Source of the DNA: Mucinivorans hirudinis
GTDB taxonomy: Bacteria > Bacteroidota > Bacteroidia > Bacteroidales > Rikenellaceae
Assembly: GCA_000723505.1 (NCBI GenBank)
Contig: HG934468.1
Location: forward strand, 1,892,798 to 1,956,797
Direction of reading: 5' to 3'
DNA: 64,000 bases
The notes below the pieces were generated by a model. The model was not told where the DNA came from. It saw only the letters and a list, made by a program, of their open reading frames with translations, and made no database searches. Below are positions 11,021-19,344 of the stretch, in pieces. Each line of letters begins with the position of its first letter. The first letter of the stretch is position 1. The position numbers and the translations under genes are program-made.

Positions 11021-11760
11021 AACAACAAATAGACCAAATAATCAAAAGATTCCAAGAGATAAAATCACTGGGATTCGTAGCTTCCACAAGACCCAATAAT
11101 CGAGATGGAGGAATTGGTAATACTTTGGAAGATTTGCTTGGCATTGCGGAAAATAACCTAAAAGAGGCTGATATTAATGGCGTTGAGGTCAAAAGTCAGC
11201 GGCAACTGACAAACTCAAAAATATCTCTTTTCAGTAAAGCCCCAACCTCTCCAACGGGAGCGAATGCGGTTCTTAAAGATATGTTTGGGCAGATGAGAGA
11301 TGGTTCCGGACATAAGAAACTATATGCTTCAGTTTTTGGTAATCGAGAAAGTTTGGTATATGGGAAAAATCGGATGAGTTTGGTTGTCGATAGAGGGCAA
11401 GAGATTATTCGTTTGCGAGTAGTGCATGAGGACGGTGGTGTTTATGAGGATGTTTTTTGGAGTTTTCAGGAGTTGGTGACGGCAAGCAATAAGTTACAAA
11501 TCATAATGTTTGTGTCGGCAAAAAGCAGGCGCGAACAAGAAGTGTTATACTACTACTTTCAACGCGCAACACTCTTTTATCGCTTCAATTTTGAAAGTTT
11601 TATCAAAGCCATAGAAGATGGCGATATACAGTTCGACATCAGGATAGGCTCTTATAAATCAGGAAAAAATATAGGTAAAGTACACGACCACGGAAGCGGT
11701 TTTCGTGTCAATAGCAATAAACTTCACCTGCTCTTTGAAAGTATGGAAGAGGTGGAGTAA
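11017..11760 (+). CDS. MvaI/BcnI-family type II restriction endonuclease
   Basis: A 247-residue nuclease. The region GGIGNTLEDLLGIAENN (31-47) followed by ADINGVEVKSQR (51-62) is typical of MvaI/BcnI, monomeric enzymes that cut CCWGG or CCSGG. The candidate catalytic set is E38, D52, E57 and K59, with the E-x13-D-x4-E-x-K spacing I recall for MvaI. It is coupled by ATGA to the upstream controller gene and lies opposite the methyltransferase. Its codons are more AT-rich than those of the flanking housekeeping genes, consistent with acquisition. The recognition site is not predictable here. Confidence 0.85.
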   Translation: MKQQIDQIIKRFQEIKSLGFVASTRPNNRDGGIGNTLEDLLGIAENNLKEADINGVEVKSQRQLTNSKISLFSKAPTSPTGANAVLKDMFGQMRDGSGHKKLYASVFGNRESLVYGKNRMSLVVDRGQEIIRLRVVHEDGGVYEDVFWSFQELVTASNKLQIIMFVSAKSRREQEVLYYYFQRATLFYRFNFESFIKAIEDGDIQFDIRIGSYKSGKNIGKVHDHGSGFRVNSNKLHLLFESMEEVE

Positions 11761-11776
11761 ATCCTATTGATATACT

Positions 11777-12712
11777 CTATTTTTCTCTTCTGAGCAGCTG
11801 CAATGCGTAGCTGCGTAGGGGGTTAATGCGTTCACTTTCAATAGTGTTGAGGTGAGTCATTGCGCGTGCAAAGTATTTTTCGACGGCTGCCTGTGCCGTC
11901 TGTTCCACCTCTAAGCGGTCATAAATTGTGCGTACTGTCGCGTGGTCGCGGTTTGTCTGTAATATCCTTTTTTGCCCTTGGTCAGCCCTTTGAAGAGCAC
12001 TTATCTTCAAAAAAGTCTGTTTGCCCGCGGCAATGTCGCCGCCGATGGTCTTGCCAAAGGTTTCGTAGTTGCCATAGGTGTCCAACAAGTCGTCCTGAAT
12101 CTGGAATGCTAAACCGAGATTGATGCCGAATTCGTACAGTTCCTCGCACTCTTCTGGGGCGGCAGCTACTGCTAATGCCCCCATTTTTAGGGCTGAAGCC
12201 ATCAGAACAGCCGTCTTGAGCCGTATCATATTCAAATACTCTTCAACGGCAACCTGCTCGCGTCTCTCGAACTCCATATCCCATTGCTGCCCTTGGCACA
12301 CCTCCATCGAGACTTTGTTGAACTCTATCAGTAACTCTTTATTAGTGCTATCACGGCACAGAATTTGGTAGGCGAGTATCAACATAGCATCGCCTGAGAG
12401 TATGGCGGCATTTTCGTTCCATCGCACGTGCACTGTCTCTCGCCCGCGGCGCAGAGGTGCTTTGTCCATAATGTCGTCGTGGAGCAGGGTGAAGTTATGA
12501 AAAACTTCAACAGAGATTGCAGGGCTTAGGGCGGCGTTTATATTGTCGCTGAAAATGTTCGCAGCAAGGAGTGTGAGCAGTGGGCGCATACGTTTGCCGC
12601 CATCCTCCATTATATATTTTATGGGGGCGAACAATCCCTGCGGTTGGTTTTCCAAGGGGAGGTTTTGGCACTCTTGCTCTATTATTTGGGATAGTTGCTC
12701 GGTTGAATACAT
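11777..12712 (-). CDS. Trans-isoprenyl diphosphate synthase
   Basis: A 311-residue all-helical prenyl transferase. The first aspartate-rich motif is D79-DIM-D83 (HDDIMDKAPLRRG) and the second D207-DLL-D211 (QIQDDLLDTYGNYETFGK), the pair that binds magnesium and the allylic substrate. GGKRMRP binds IPP. F74, five residues before the first motif, suggests a short product such as FPP or GGPP, but I cannot fix the chain length. It follows the GT87-type gene by 13 nt in a leftward pair. The dxs gene at 22759 would supply its precursors. Confidence 0.92.
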   Translation of the reverse strand: MYSTEQLSQIIEQECQNLPLENQPQGLFAPIKYIMEDGGKRMRPLLTLLAANIFSDNINAALSPAISVEVFHNFTLLHDDIMDKAPLRRGRETVHVRWNENAAILSGDAMLILAYQILCRDSTNKELLIEFNKVSMEVCQGQQWDMEFERREQVAVEEYLNMIRLKTAVLMASALKMGALAVAAAPEECEELYEFGINLGLAFQIQDDLLDTYGNYETFGKTIGGDIAAGKQTFLKISALQRADQGQKRILQTNRDHATVRTIYDRLEVEQTAQAAVEKYFARAMTHLNTIESERINPLRSYALQLLRREK

Positions 12713-12725
12713 TGAGTTTAGAAAT

Positions 12726-13889
12726 TTACGAGTTTCTCACCGCCCCATAATCACAAACCATCATCTCCCCAACCAACTTAAACCAAACAACTGCCACGGG
12801 CAGGGCTTTGAGCGCGTAGGGCAAGACGTATGCCCGGTAGAGCGAGGTGGGGAAGAGGTCGGTTGGAGAGAGAGAGGACACCACGAATACAAATACTAAT
12901 AATGCTATATTTAACCACTTGGCTGTGAGTCGTGTAGGCGAGGATATGTACCAGGTAGCCACACCTGTAAAGGCTATTATATAGGTGCTCGACTCGCTGC
13001 CGTTGCTAAAGAGCACAACGAACATAAGTGTTGAAGCCAGTGTTGAGAGTTGAAAATCACGATTTTGGTACTGTCCAAAGCGCACGAGCGGCGCAAGGTA
13101 TAGCAGCAGTGCCGGTACAATCACCCACAAATCGGGATATGAGGCTACGCCCGAAATTTTTCTTACCATACCCACAAGAGATATGTTTTGATAGTCCGAA
13201 AACATATTCTGCCCGCTCTTGAGCGAGAGGTTTGTCATCCAATCCCTGTAACACTGAATAGTGTAGTCGAACCCGTAGAACACCCCCGGCAGCACCAATA
13301 GCAGTGCGCACCAAAAGGCAAAGGAGGCGATAAACCTCTTCTTATTCTTGGAGAAAAGAAAAAACACCAATGCTCCAGCCCCATATATCTTTGTAAATGT
13401 TCCCAAAGCAATAAAGAGAGTTGCCCAAAAATCGCGTTTTCGTTCCACCAAAACGTAGGCAAGGACGATGAATGCCGCCACCAACACGTTATACTGAATG
13501 TTCGCCACGGCAGTGTATAATTCATTGATGCAGAACCACAACACGAACACTTTCTTCCAGCTCTCCACCGGCAGCGAGCGTACCGCCCAAAAGAGCACGC
13601 CGGCACTCACGACCAACCACAACACCATTCCCAACCACTCGGGAGCGAGGGTAAAGGGGGCTATGATGAAACTGAAAACAATGCCGTAGTGGTTGTGAAG
13701 AAGCGAGGTGTCGGGGTTGAACTCATAGAGACACAGCCCCTGCACTGCATTGTGGAACACGCTTGTGAAGACATCGAAGTTGCGATATGTGTTACTCACC
13801 AACTTCGACACTCCTGCAACCAATGCAATGGCAATCCAGAGTAGACCTACAAAATCAGGATTTTCGAAAAGTTTCTTCAATTTTCTCAT
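12726..13889 (-). CDS. Polytopic GT-C glycosyltransferase (GT87/DUF2029-like)
   Basis: A 387-residue membrane protein with around nine to ten hydrophobic segments. After the first segment comes a conserved-looking external stretch (SNTYRNFDVFTSVFHNAVQGLCLY), followed by FNPDTSLLHNHYG. This layout resembles GT87 polyprenyl-phosphate-mannose-dependent mannosyltransferases, where an early acidic loop residue is catalytic. Substrate and acceptor are unknown. It is upstream of, and probably co-transcribed with, the prenyl synthase. A 184-bp inverted-repeat element lies 34 nt upstream of the start. Confidence 0.7.
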   Translation of the reverse strand: MRKLKKLFENPDFVGLLWIAIALVAGVSKLVSNTYRNFDVFTSVFHNAVQGLCLYEFNPDTSLLHNHYGIVFSFIIAPFTLAPEWLGMVLWLVVSAGVLFWAVRSLPVESWKKVFVLWFCINELYTAVANIQYNVLVAAFIVLAYVLVERKRDFWATLFIALGTFTKIYGAGALVFFLFSKNKKRFIASFAFWCALLLVLPGVFYGFDYTIQCYRDWMTNLSLKSGQNMFSDYQNISLVGMVRKISGVASYPDLWVIVPALLLYLAPLVRFGQYQNRDFQLSTLASTLMFVVLFSNGSESSTYIIAFTGVATWYISSPTRLTAKWLNIALLVFVFVVSSLSPTDLFPTSLYRAYVLPYALKALPVAVVWFKLVGEMMVCDYGAVRNS

Positions 13890-13922
13890 AAGAAATCGTA
13901 TCTTCGTGCAAAGTTACATAAA

Positions 13923-14106
13923 TTATTAACTCGGCTTTCAACAATTTGGATAATTTTGGCAGATATTTTATGCAAGTTCAAGGCTTGACGCGCAATAAAA
14001 ACCGCAGTATAAGTGATTACGTGAGGATTTTCATTGGGTGGCATAACGCTGAAATTGTGTGAAAGAGTTGTCCGCAAATCCAAATTGTTGAAAGCCCGGT
14101 TAATAA
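13923..14106. mobile_element. 184-bp MITE-like element with 29-bp terminal inverted repeats
   Basis: The ends 13923-13951 and 14078-14106 are reverse complements at 27 of 29 positions; each outer end reads TTATTAAC and each inner part CTTTCAACAATTTGGAT. The 126-bp interior has no plausible gene. It fills the space between two divergent genes. Part of its right half recurs, diverged, at 57755-57819, and its outermost motif recurs as short hairpins and solo ends elsewhere. No transposase is present, so mobility in trans is inference. Confidence 0.75.
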
Positions 14107-14124
14107 CACTAACCCAAGCCCTAT

Positions 14125-15309
14125 ATGACAAAAAAAACACTGCTTGGCAACTCCGCACGATTGGGGGTTGTCGATTCCTTGCGCGGCTTCGCGCTGTTGG
14201 CTATCGTGTTGCTTCACAACTTGGAGCACTACAACATCTACTTCATTCCCGATTGGCTTCCCGATTGGATAAAGAGTTTTGACAGAGGCGTTTGGGATAC
14301 GCTCTTTTTCACCCTTGCCGGAAAGGCTTATGCCACTTTTTCGCTGCTCTTCGGCTTTAGTTTCTACGTCCAGCTGCGCAATGAGCGGGCACGCGGCGGA
14401 GATTTCCGCCCGAGGTTTGCGTGGCGAATGTTCATCCTGATTCTGATTGCACAGCTCCACTCGCTATTCTACAATGGTGATATTCTGTTGCTCTATGCCG
14501 TTGTCGGACTGACGCTTATTCCGGTTGCCAACCTCAAAGACCGCACAGTGTTCGTCATTGCGACAATATGTATCCTTCAGCCCTTCGAGTGGGGACGCAT
14601 CATTGCCGCCTCCATCAATCCTGAGTGGACTTTGAGTGGCGAAATGTGGCGACCCTATGCAGCACTTGCCTATCCGGTGATGAAGGATGGTAATTTCTGG
14701 GAGCTTCTCAAATCAAATATCACTGTCGGGCAGTTATATAACAATTTCTGGCAATTGGAAGCCGGGCGCGTCTTTCAGAGCGCTGGGCTGTTTATGTACG
14801 GTATGTTGTTGGGCAGGCGTGACTACTTTGTGAGGAGCGAAGGAGCGAAAAAGTTTTGGAAAAAGATTCTTCTTGTCGCCGTCATTGCCTTCGTTCCCTT
14901 CTATCTTATGAAGAGCTATATCCCTGATATGGTAGCGGATAATGGATTGAAAACGTCTTTGGATATTGTGTTGCCATCGTTATGGAACTTTGCTGTGATG
15001 GCGTTCTACGTGGCGAGCTTCACGCTGTTGTGGTTTGCCAGGGATGGTTGCAGGATTCAGCGCGCAATGACACCCTACGGTAGAATGAGCCTCACGAACT
15101 ATGTCACGCAGTCGATTATCGGCGTTGCCATATATTATGGTTACGGGCTATCGCTTTGGAAGTATACGGGGGCAAGTGCAACGGTGGTGATAGGCTTTGC
15201 CATCTTCTTTGCGCAACTCATCTTTAGCCGTTGGTGGCTCTCGAAATATCGCCAAGGTCCGTTGGAGTATTTGTGGCGTCGGGGGACGTGGCTTGGGAGA
15301 GCTGTGTGA
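14125..15309 (+). CDS. DUF418 (YeiB-like) membrane protein
   Basis: A 394-residue protein with about nine to ten hydrophobic segments. The N terminus has the acyltransferase-3-like opening RLGVVDSLRGFALLAIVLLHN. The C-terminal DUF418 signature is also present: GRMSLTNYVTQSIIG, then SRWWLSKYRQGPLEYLWRRGTW. Members are inner-membrane proteins of uncertain function, thought to be related to acyl transfer. It is a single gene between a MITE-like element and a hairpin. No substrate can be suggested. Confidence 0.85.
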   Translation: MTKKTLLGNSARLGVVDSLRGFALLAIVLLHNLEHYNIYFIPDWLPDWIKSFDRGVWDTLFFTLAGKAYATFSLLFGFSFYVQLRNERARGGDFRPRFAWRMFILILIAQLHSLFYNGDILLLYAVVGLTLIPVANLKDRTVFVIATICILQPFEWGRIIAASINPEWTLSGEMWRPYAALAYPVMKDGNFWELLKSNITVGQLYNNFWQLEAGRVFQSAGLFMYGMLLGRRDYFVRSEGAKKFWKKILLVAVIAFVPFYLMKSYIPDMVADNGLKTSLDIVLPSLWNFAVMAFYVASFTLLWFARDGCRIQRAMTPYGRMSLTNYVTQSIIGVAIYYGYGLSLWKYTGASATVVIGFAIFFAQLIFSRWWLSKYRQGPLEYLWRRGTWLGRAV

Positions 15310-15312
15310 GGT

Positions 15313-15358
15313 ATTATTAACTCGGCATTATCCAAATGTTTTGAACCGAGTTAATAAT
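15313..15358. terminator. REP-like hairpin after the DUF418 gene
   Basis: Arms 15313-15325 (ATTATTAACTCGG) and 15346-15358 are perfect 13-bp complements around a 20-nt spacer, starting 4 nt after the stop and followed by T-rich DNA. The arm sequence is the same motif as the ends of the 13923-14106 element. Confidence 0.75.
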
Positions 15359-15445
15359 TTTTACATATGTTTGTCGGGTTAATAAAATAGCTTACCCATC
15401 TTATACGTTATAATAGGGGAGTCTGCAAAAATTATACTTGAAACA

Positions 15446-16849
15446 ATGATAACATTTATCGTCTGTCTCCTATTGTTGGTGACCTCCTATTTTACCTACG
15501 GCAGGTATATAGAGCGGCTCTTCGGCATCAACAAAGATGCCAAGATGCCCAGTGAAACACATTTCGACGGAGTGGATTTCGTGCCTATGAAGCGGTGGAA
15601 AACATTTCTGATTCAACTACTCAACATTGCGGGCTTGGGTCCAATTTTCGGCGCCATTCTCGGTGCGACTTATGGACCGGTTGCCTTTGTTTGGATTACA
15701 CTCGGCGGTATCCTTGTGGGTGGTATTCACGATTTTGCCTCGGGTTACATCTCGATGAAGATGAATGGACTGAGCTATCCCGAAATTATAGGTAAATATC
15801 TGGGGAACAATGTAAAGCAGGTTGCGCGCGGATTTATCGTCTTGTTGATGTTGTTGGTGGGGGCTGTCTTTATGGTGGGTCCGGCGGGGATTCTCAATGG
15901 GCTAACCGGAGTTGATGTTTCGATTTGGGTGTGGATTATTCTTGTCTACTATTTTGTTGCCACGATTCTGCCCGTGGACAAAATCATAGGCAATATCTAT
16001 CCCATATTTGGTTTTGCGCTGCTATTTATGGCTGTGGGTATTATGATTTCGATTTTTGTGAACGGACACCCTGTGCCCGAGCTAGATTTTCACAATTATA
16101 AACCAAATGCGGAGAGTTTTCCGATAATTCCGACATTGTTTATTACTATTGCCTGTGGTGCGGTTTCGGGCTTTCACGCCACGCAGTCGCCGATGATGGC
16201 ACGTTGCATCACCAACCAGAAGCAGGCACGTCCCGTCTTTTTCGGAGCAATGATAGCCGAGAGTGTCATTGCGCTCATATGGGCTGCAATAGCGATGGTC
16301 TTTTTTGACGGAGTAGTCGGACTCAATGGTGCTCTTGCCGCCAATGGCAATAATGCCGCCAAGATTGTCGATGTGATTGCCAACACCGAACTTGGACGCA
16401 TCGGCGGCTTCTTGGCGCTACTTGGAGTTGTGGCTGCCCCAATCTCGACGGGCGACACCGCCTTCCGCTCGGCGCGCCTGATAATTGCAGACTTTATGAA
16501 GGTAGACCAAAAGAGAATCATTAAGAGGCTACTGATTTCCGTTCCGTTGTTTATTGTCGGGTTTGGCATCACCCTTATCGACTTCGATATACTTTGGCGA
16601 TACTTCGCTTGGATAAACCAGACACTGGCAGTAGCAACGCTCTGGATGGCAACCATTTACCTTGCATCTGTGCACAAAAACTATAAAGTGGCACTCTTCC
16701 CGGCTATCTTTATGACCTTCATTACCACCGACTATATGTTTGTTTCCAAGCAGTTGGCAGGGCTTGACTACACTCTGGGAAGCATCCTCGCCGGAGTGCT
16801 TACGATAGTGTTAGTGCTCTACTTCGCATTAAAAATAAAAAAATTATAA
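15446..16849 (+). CDS. cstA: CstA-family carbon starvation/peptide or pyruvate transporter
   Basis: A 467-residue inner-membrane protein with a dozen or more hydrophobic segments. CstA signatures are visible: LLNIAGLGPIFGAILGATYGP, then GGILVGGIHDFASGYIS, then ISTGDTAFRSARL near the C-terminal third. It is shorter than the E. coli proteins of about 700 residues, as is common for this family in Bacteroidetes. Known members take up peptides (CstA) or pyruvate (BtsT). The substrate here is open. The gene stands alone, with a probable terminator right after it. Confidence 0.9.
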   Translation: MITFIVCLLLLVTSYFTYGRYIERLFGINKDAKMPSETHFDGVDFVPMKRWKTFLIQLLNIAGLGPIFGAILGATYGPVAFVWITLGGILVGGIHDFASGYISMKMNGLSYPEIIGKYLGNNVKQVARGFIVLLMLLVGAVFMVGPAGILNGLTGVDVSIWVWIILVYYFVATILPVDKIIGNIYPIFGFALLFMAVGIMISIFVNGHPVPELDFHNYKPNAESFPIIPTLFITIACGAVSGFHATQSPMMARCITNQKQARPVFFGAMIAESVIALIWAAIAMVFFDGVVGLNGALAANGNNAAKIVDVIANTELGRIGGFLALLGVVAAPISTGDTAFRSARLIIADFMKVDQKRIIKRLLISVPLFIVGFGITLIDFDILWRYFAWINQTLAVATLWMATIYLASVHKNYKVALFPAIFMTFITTDYMFVSKQLAGLDYTLGSILAGVLTIVLVLYFALKIKKL

Positions 16850-16852
16850 AAA

Positions 16853-16885
16853 TGTCGCACTCCTCCACTAGGATAGAGTGTGACA
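16853..16885 (+). terminator. Hairpin after cstA
   Basis: TGTCGCACTC (16853-16862) pairs with GAGTGTGACA (16876-16885) with one G-U pair, 4 nt after the stop. A loosely T-rich stretch follows. Confidence 0.55.
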
Positions 16886-16927
16886 GTAATTATTTTCCCC
16901 TGCTTTTTGACCCGACACCCAAATTGC

Positions 16928-16946
16928 TTAATGCCGAGTTAATAAT
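16928..16946. repeat. Solo TTAATGCCGAGTTAATAAT motif
   Basis: A single arm of the REP-like family seen as full hairpins at 15313 and 51040. It lies 12 nt beyond the stop codon of the M23 lipoprotein gene. Confidence 0.6.
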
Positions 16947-16958
16947 ATTCCTCGAAGC

Positions 16959-17912
16959 CTACTTAACTTTCAGTTTCTTACCTATCGAGAGTATGCTTTT
17001 GTCCGAGATTCCGTTCAGGCGACAGAGTTCGGCAATGCTTGTTGTGTATCGGCGAGCTATGGATGATAGTGTATCTCCTTTTTGTACGGTGTGATAGGAG
17101 TTTTTTGCGGTGGATTGTGTGGGAGGGGCGGTGGCTGCAGGTGGAGCTTGTTGCGAGTTGCCGGCAGTGATTCTTCCGTCGGCAGACCTTTTTACCAGGA
17201 GTGTACCGCGCGCAAGTGCCAGCCTTGCGGGGTCGATAACTAGCAGCGGATTGATTGCCTGCCCCTGTATTCTGAGCTCGAAGTGGAGATGGTTGGTCGA
17301 TGCTCTTCCCGTTCGCCCTACCGTGGCTATCTTCTGACCCGAATGCACCCGCTCACCCACCTTCACAAGATTCTTTGCGTTGTGGCTATAAACACTCTCC
17401 AGCCCATTTGAATGTCTGATAACAATCACGTTACCATATGCGGCGTATGGTTTCGCCATCCGCACAACACCATCCATAACCGCGAAGATTGCCTCGCCGG
17501 CAGCCGTAATCAAATCCACCCCGCTGTGGAAAGAGCCGCCACGCGTGCCATAGCCCGACGAGAAGCGGCAACTTGCCAGCGGAAATGTAAATTCACGCTC
17601 AAGCGTGTTTAGCTCTATTGAGAAGCTCCCCGAGGGAGGAAATGGGTTGTAGTCGGCACTTTTTATGTGCTCACTTTCCCGTTCCGTAAAGTTCATCGGT
17701 ACGACAGCGGGCATATCTTCGGGGGATGTAGTCGCTGGTGTCTCTTCCTTTTTGGGGGTGACGAAGACGGGTTGAATGTGGTTATTTTCAGGCTTTTTAT
17801 TGATGGTAATATCACCCGTTTCCACGGGATAGTGCCTAGGGTGCACCACCTTTTTAGTGGACGAACAGCCAACCAAAAGAAACGTTATTATCAGTATATA
17901 TACTTTTTGCAT
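16959..17912 (-). CDS. M23 (LytM) peptidase lipoprotein with C-terminal LysM
   Basis: A 317-residue lipoprotein with lipobox ending at C16 (LLVGC). A Pro/Glu-rich linker leads to an M23 domain with the zinc ligands H129 and D133 (HSGVDL) and H208-L-H210 (HLHFE), so the catalytic set looks complete. A Pro/Ala/Thr linker and one LysM domain (about 273-317, YHTVQKGDTLSSIA) end the protein. It should bind peptidoglycan and cut peptide cross-links from a membrane anchor; a non-catalytic activator role as in EnvC is less likely given the intact residues. It is last in a leftward run, separated from the symporter gene by a 186-bp inverted-repeat element. Confidence 0.93.
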   Translation of the reverse strand: MQKVYILIITFLLVGCSSTKKVVHPRHYPVETGDITINKKPENNHIQPVFVTPKKEETPATTSPEDMPAVVPMNFTERESEHIKSADYNPFPPSGSFSIELNTLEREFTFPLASCRFSSGYGTRGGSFHSGVDLITAAGEAIFAVMDGVVRMAKPYAAYGNVIVIRHSNGLESVYSHNAKNLVKVGERVHSGQKIATVGRTGRASTNHLHFELRIQGQAINPLLVIDPARLALARGTLLVKRSADGRITAGNSQQAPPAATAPPTQSTAKNSYHTVQKGDTLSSIARRYTTSIAELCRLNGISDKSILSIGKKLKVK

Positions 17913-17978
17913 AGTAAAAAATGCGGTGACATATTCTTCCGCGATGGTGCTGTTTGCCCAACGGTTAATTTTTAGTTT

Positions 17979-18164
17979 AGGGGACTTCTAAAAATTAATC
18001 GATTGAGATTTTTGATCTATTTTGCGCAGCTTTGGATTTGATAATCCAAAGACAGTATCGGGATACGGCTTTGGATTATCAAATCCAAAGATGTGTAAAA
18101 GAAATTAAAAATATCATCGAAAAAAGAAATCTCCACATTTTTGTTTAATTTTTAGAAGTCCCCT
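17979..18164. mobile_element. 186-bp palindromic MITE-like element, full copy
   Basis: Perfect 20-bp terminal inverted repeats: AGGGGACTTCTAAAAATTAA at 17979-17998 and its complement at 18145-18164. Inside, 18030-18051 and 18069-18090 are reverse complements of each other and each is also self-palindromic (CTTTGGATT with AATCCAAAG), around a GTATC-GG-GATAC centre. The whole element can fold back on itself. Counting the repeat from GGGG, it is flanked by TTTA on both sides, a possible 4-bp target duplication. No gene is encoded. The right end directly precedes the symporter stop codon on the opposite strand. Confidence 0.8.
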
Positions 18165-19322
18165 TTATCCCTTTTTACCGCTTATTCTGTTTATTATCAC
18201 CGCTATTGCCCCATCGCCCGTAACGTTACAAGCCGTGCCGAAGCTATCCATAGCAATGTAGAGGGCAATCATCAACCCGATTGCTTGTTCATCGAAACCA
18301 AGCATTGAACTTAGAAGACCAATAGCCGCCATTATCGCTCCGCCCGGCACACCCGGAGCAGCCACCATTGCCACACCGAGCATCATTATAAAGCCCGACA
18401 TTAGACCAAAGTCATACCCCAGAGAGTGCATCATCATAATCGCCATCGAACACGCCACAATCTTCATCGTGCTGCCCGAGAGGTGGATAGTGGCGCAGAG
18501 TGGCACCACAAACCCCGCCAAATCCTCCCTCACGCCATTCTTGATTGACCGCTCTAAAGTAACGGGAATCGTCGCCGCCGAAGATGCCGTACCCAGAGCG
18601 GTGGCGTATGCGGGTAGCATATTGACCAATAGTTTGAAAGGGTTTTTCCCCGTAATAACTCCCGCAATCGTAAATTGCAATAGCAGCAAAATGACGGTCA
18701 TTGCAAAAATGACAAAGATAATTTTCACGAACACTTCCATCACTCCCGAAACCTCTCCCGAGGTGGTCATTCCAAGGAAGATGCCAAAGATATAGAGAGG
18801 CAGCAGCGGAATAATCACCCTGTTGATAACCACCGTGATAATGTCGCGAAACTCATCCATCACACCCTTAATCCGCTCACCCCGAATCACACTCATCCCC
18901 AGCCCTATGGTAAAGGCTGCTATCAGAGCTGTCATTACACCCATCAAAGGTGGAATCTCGACCGTGAAATAGGGTGTTAATTTAACTGTTTCGTTGGCAC
19001 TGATGCTCATCGTTTCAGCTCCCTCCAAGAGCCAAGGGAAGATAGCATCACAGCTCAGGTATGTAAAAAAGCCCGAAAATATCGTAAAACCATATGCGAG
19101 TGCCGCCGTGATAAGTAGCAACCTACCGGCTCCGCGTCCAAGGTCGGCAATGCCGGGTGCCACCAACCCCAAAATCAGCAAAGGGACAATGAATCCCAAA
19201 AAGTTGCTGAACAGGGAGTTGATTGTCACAAAGATTCTCGTTGCCCAGTCGGGAAAGAGCAAGCCGCAACCCACACCCAGTGCGATTGCGATAATAATTC
19301 GGGCGAGAAGCGGAAGTTTCAT
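18165..19322 (-). CDS. Dicarboxylate/amino acid:cation symporter (DAACS family)
   Basis: A 385-residue secondary transporter with about eight hydrophobic segments and two re-entrant loops. The first hairpin motif is TALGTASSAATIPVTLERS (SSSAATLP in most glutamate carriers) and the last helix has DSFGTACNVTGDGAIAVIINR, the substrate- and sodium-binding segment. The family moves acidic or neutral amino acids or C4 dicarboxylates with sodium or protons. The substrate is not fixed; the GTASSAAT variant argues against calling it GltP. It follows the GH20 gene by 22 nt and was probably transcribed with it. A repeat element abuts its stop codon. Confidence 0.9.
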   Translation of the reverse strand: MKLPLLARIIIAIALGVGCGLLFPDWATRIFVTINSLFSNFLGFIVPLLILGLVAPGIADLGRGAGRLLLITAALAYGFTIFSGFFTYLSCDAIFPWLLEGAETMSISANETVKLTPYFTVEIPPLMGVMTALIAAFTIGLGMSVIRGERIKGVMDEFRDIITVVINRVIIPLLPLYIFGIFLGMTTSGEVSGVMEVFVKIIFVIFAMTVILLLLQFTIAGVITGKNPFKLLVNMLPAYATALGTASSAATIPVTLERSIKNGVREDLAGFVVPLCATIHLSGSTMKIVACSMAIMMMHSLGYDFGLMSGFIMMLGVAMVAAPGVPGGAIMAAIGLLSSMLGFDEQAIGLMIALYIAMDSFGTACNVTGDGAIAVIINRISGKKG

Positions 19323-19344
19323 TTTTTTAACTGCTTAAGAGAAC

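Noticed and set aside
14017-14460. Long minus-strand open frame over the 184-bp element and the DUF418 start
   Set aside because: It is antisense to the clear DUF418 coding sequence and runs through a terminal inverted repeat.
17979-18164. CRISPR array or toxin-antitoxin locus in the repeat-rich spacer
   Set aside because: There are no regularly spaced direct repeats and no open frames; the structure is a single inverted-repeat element.
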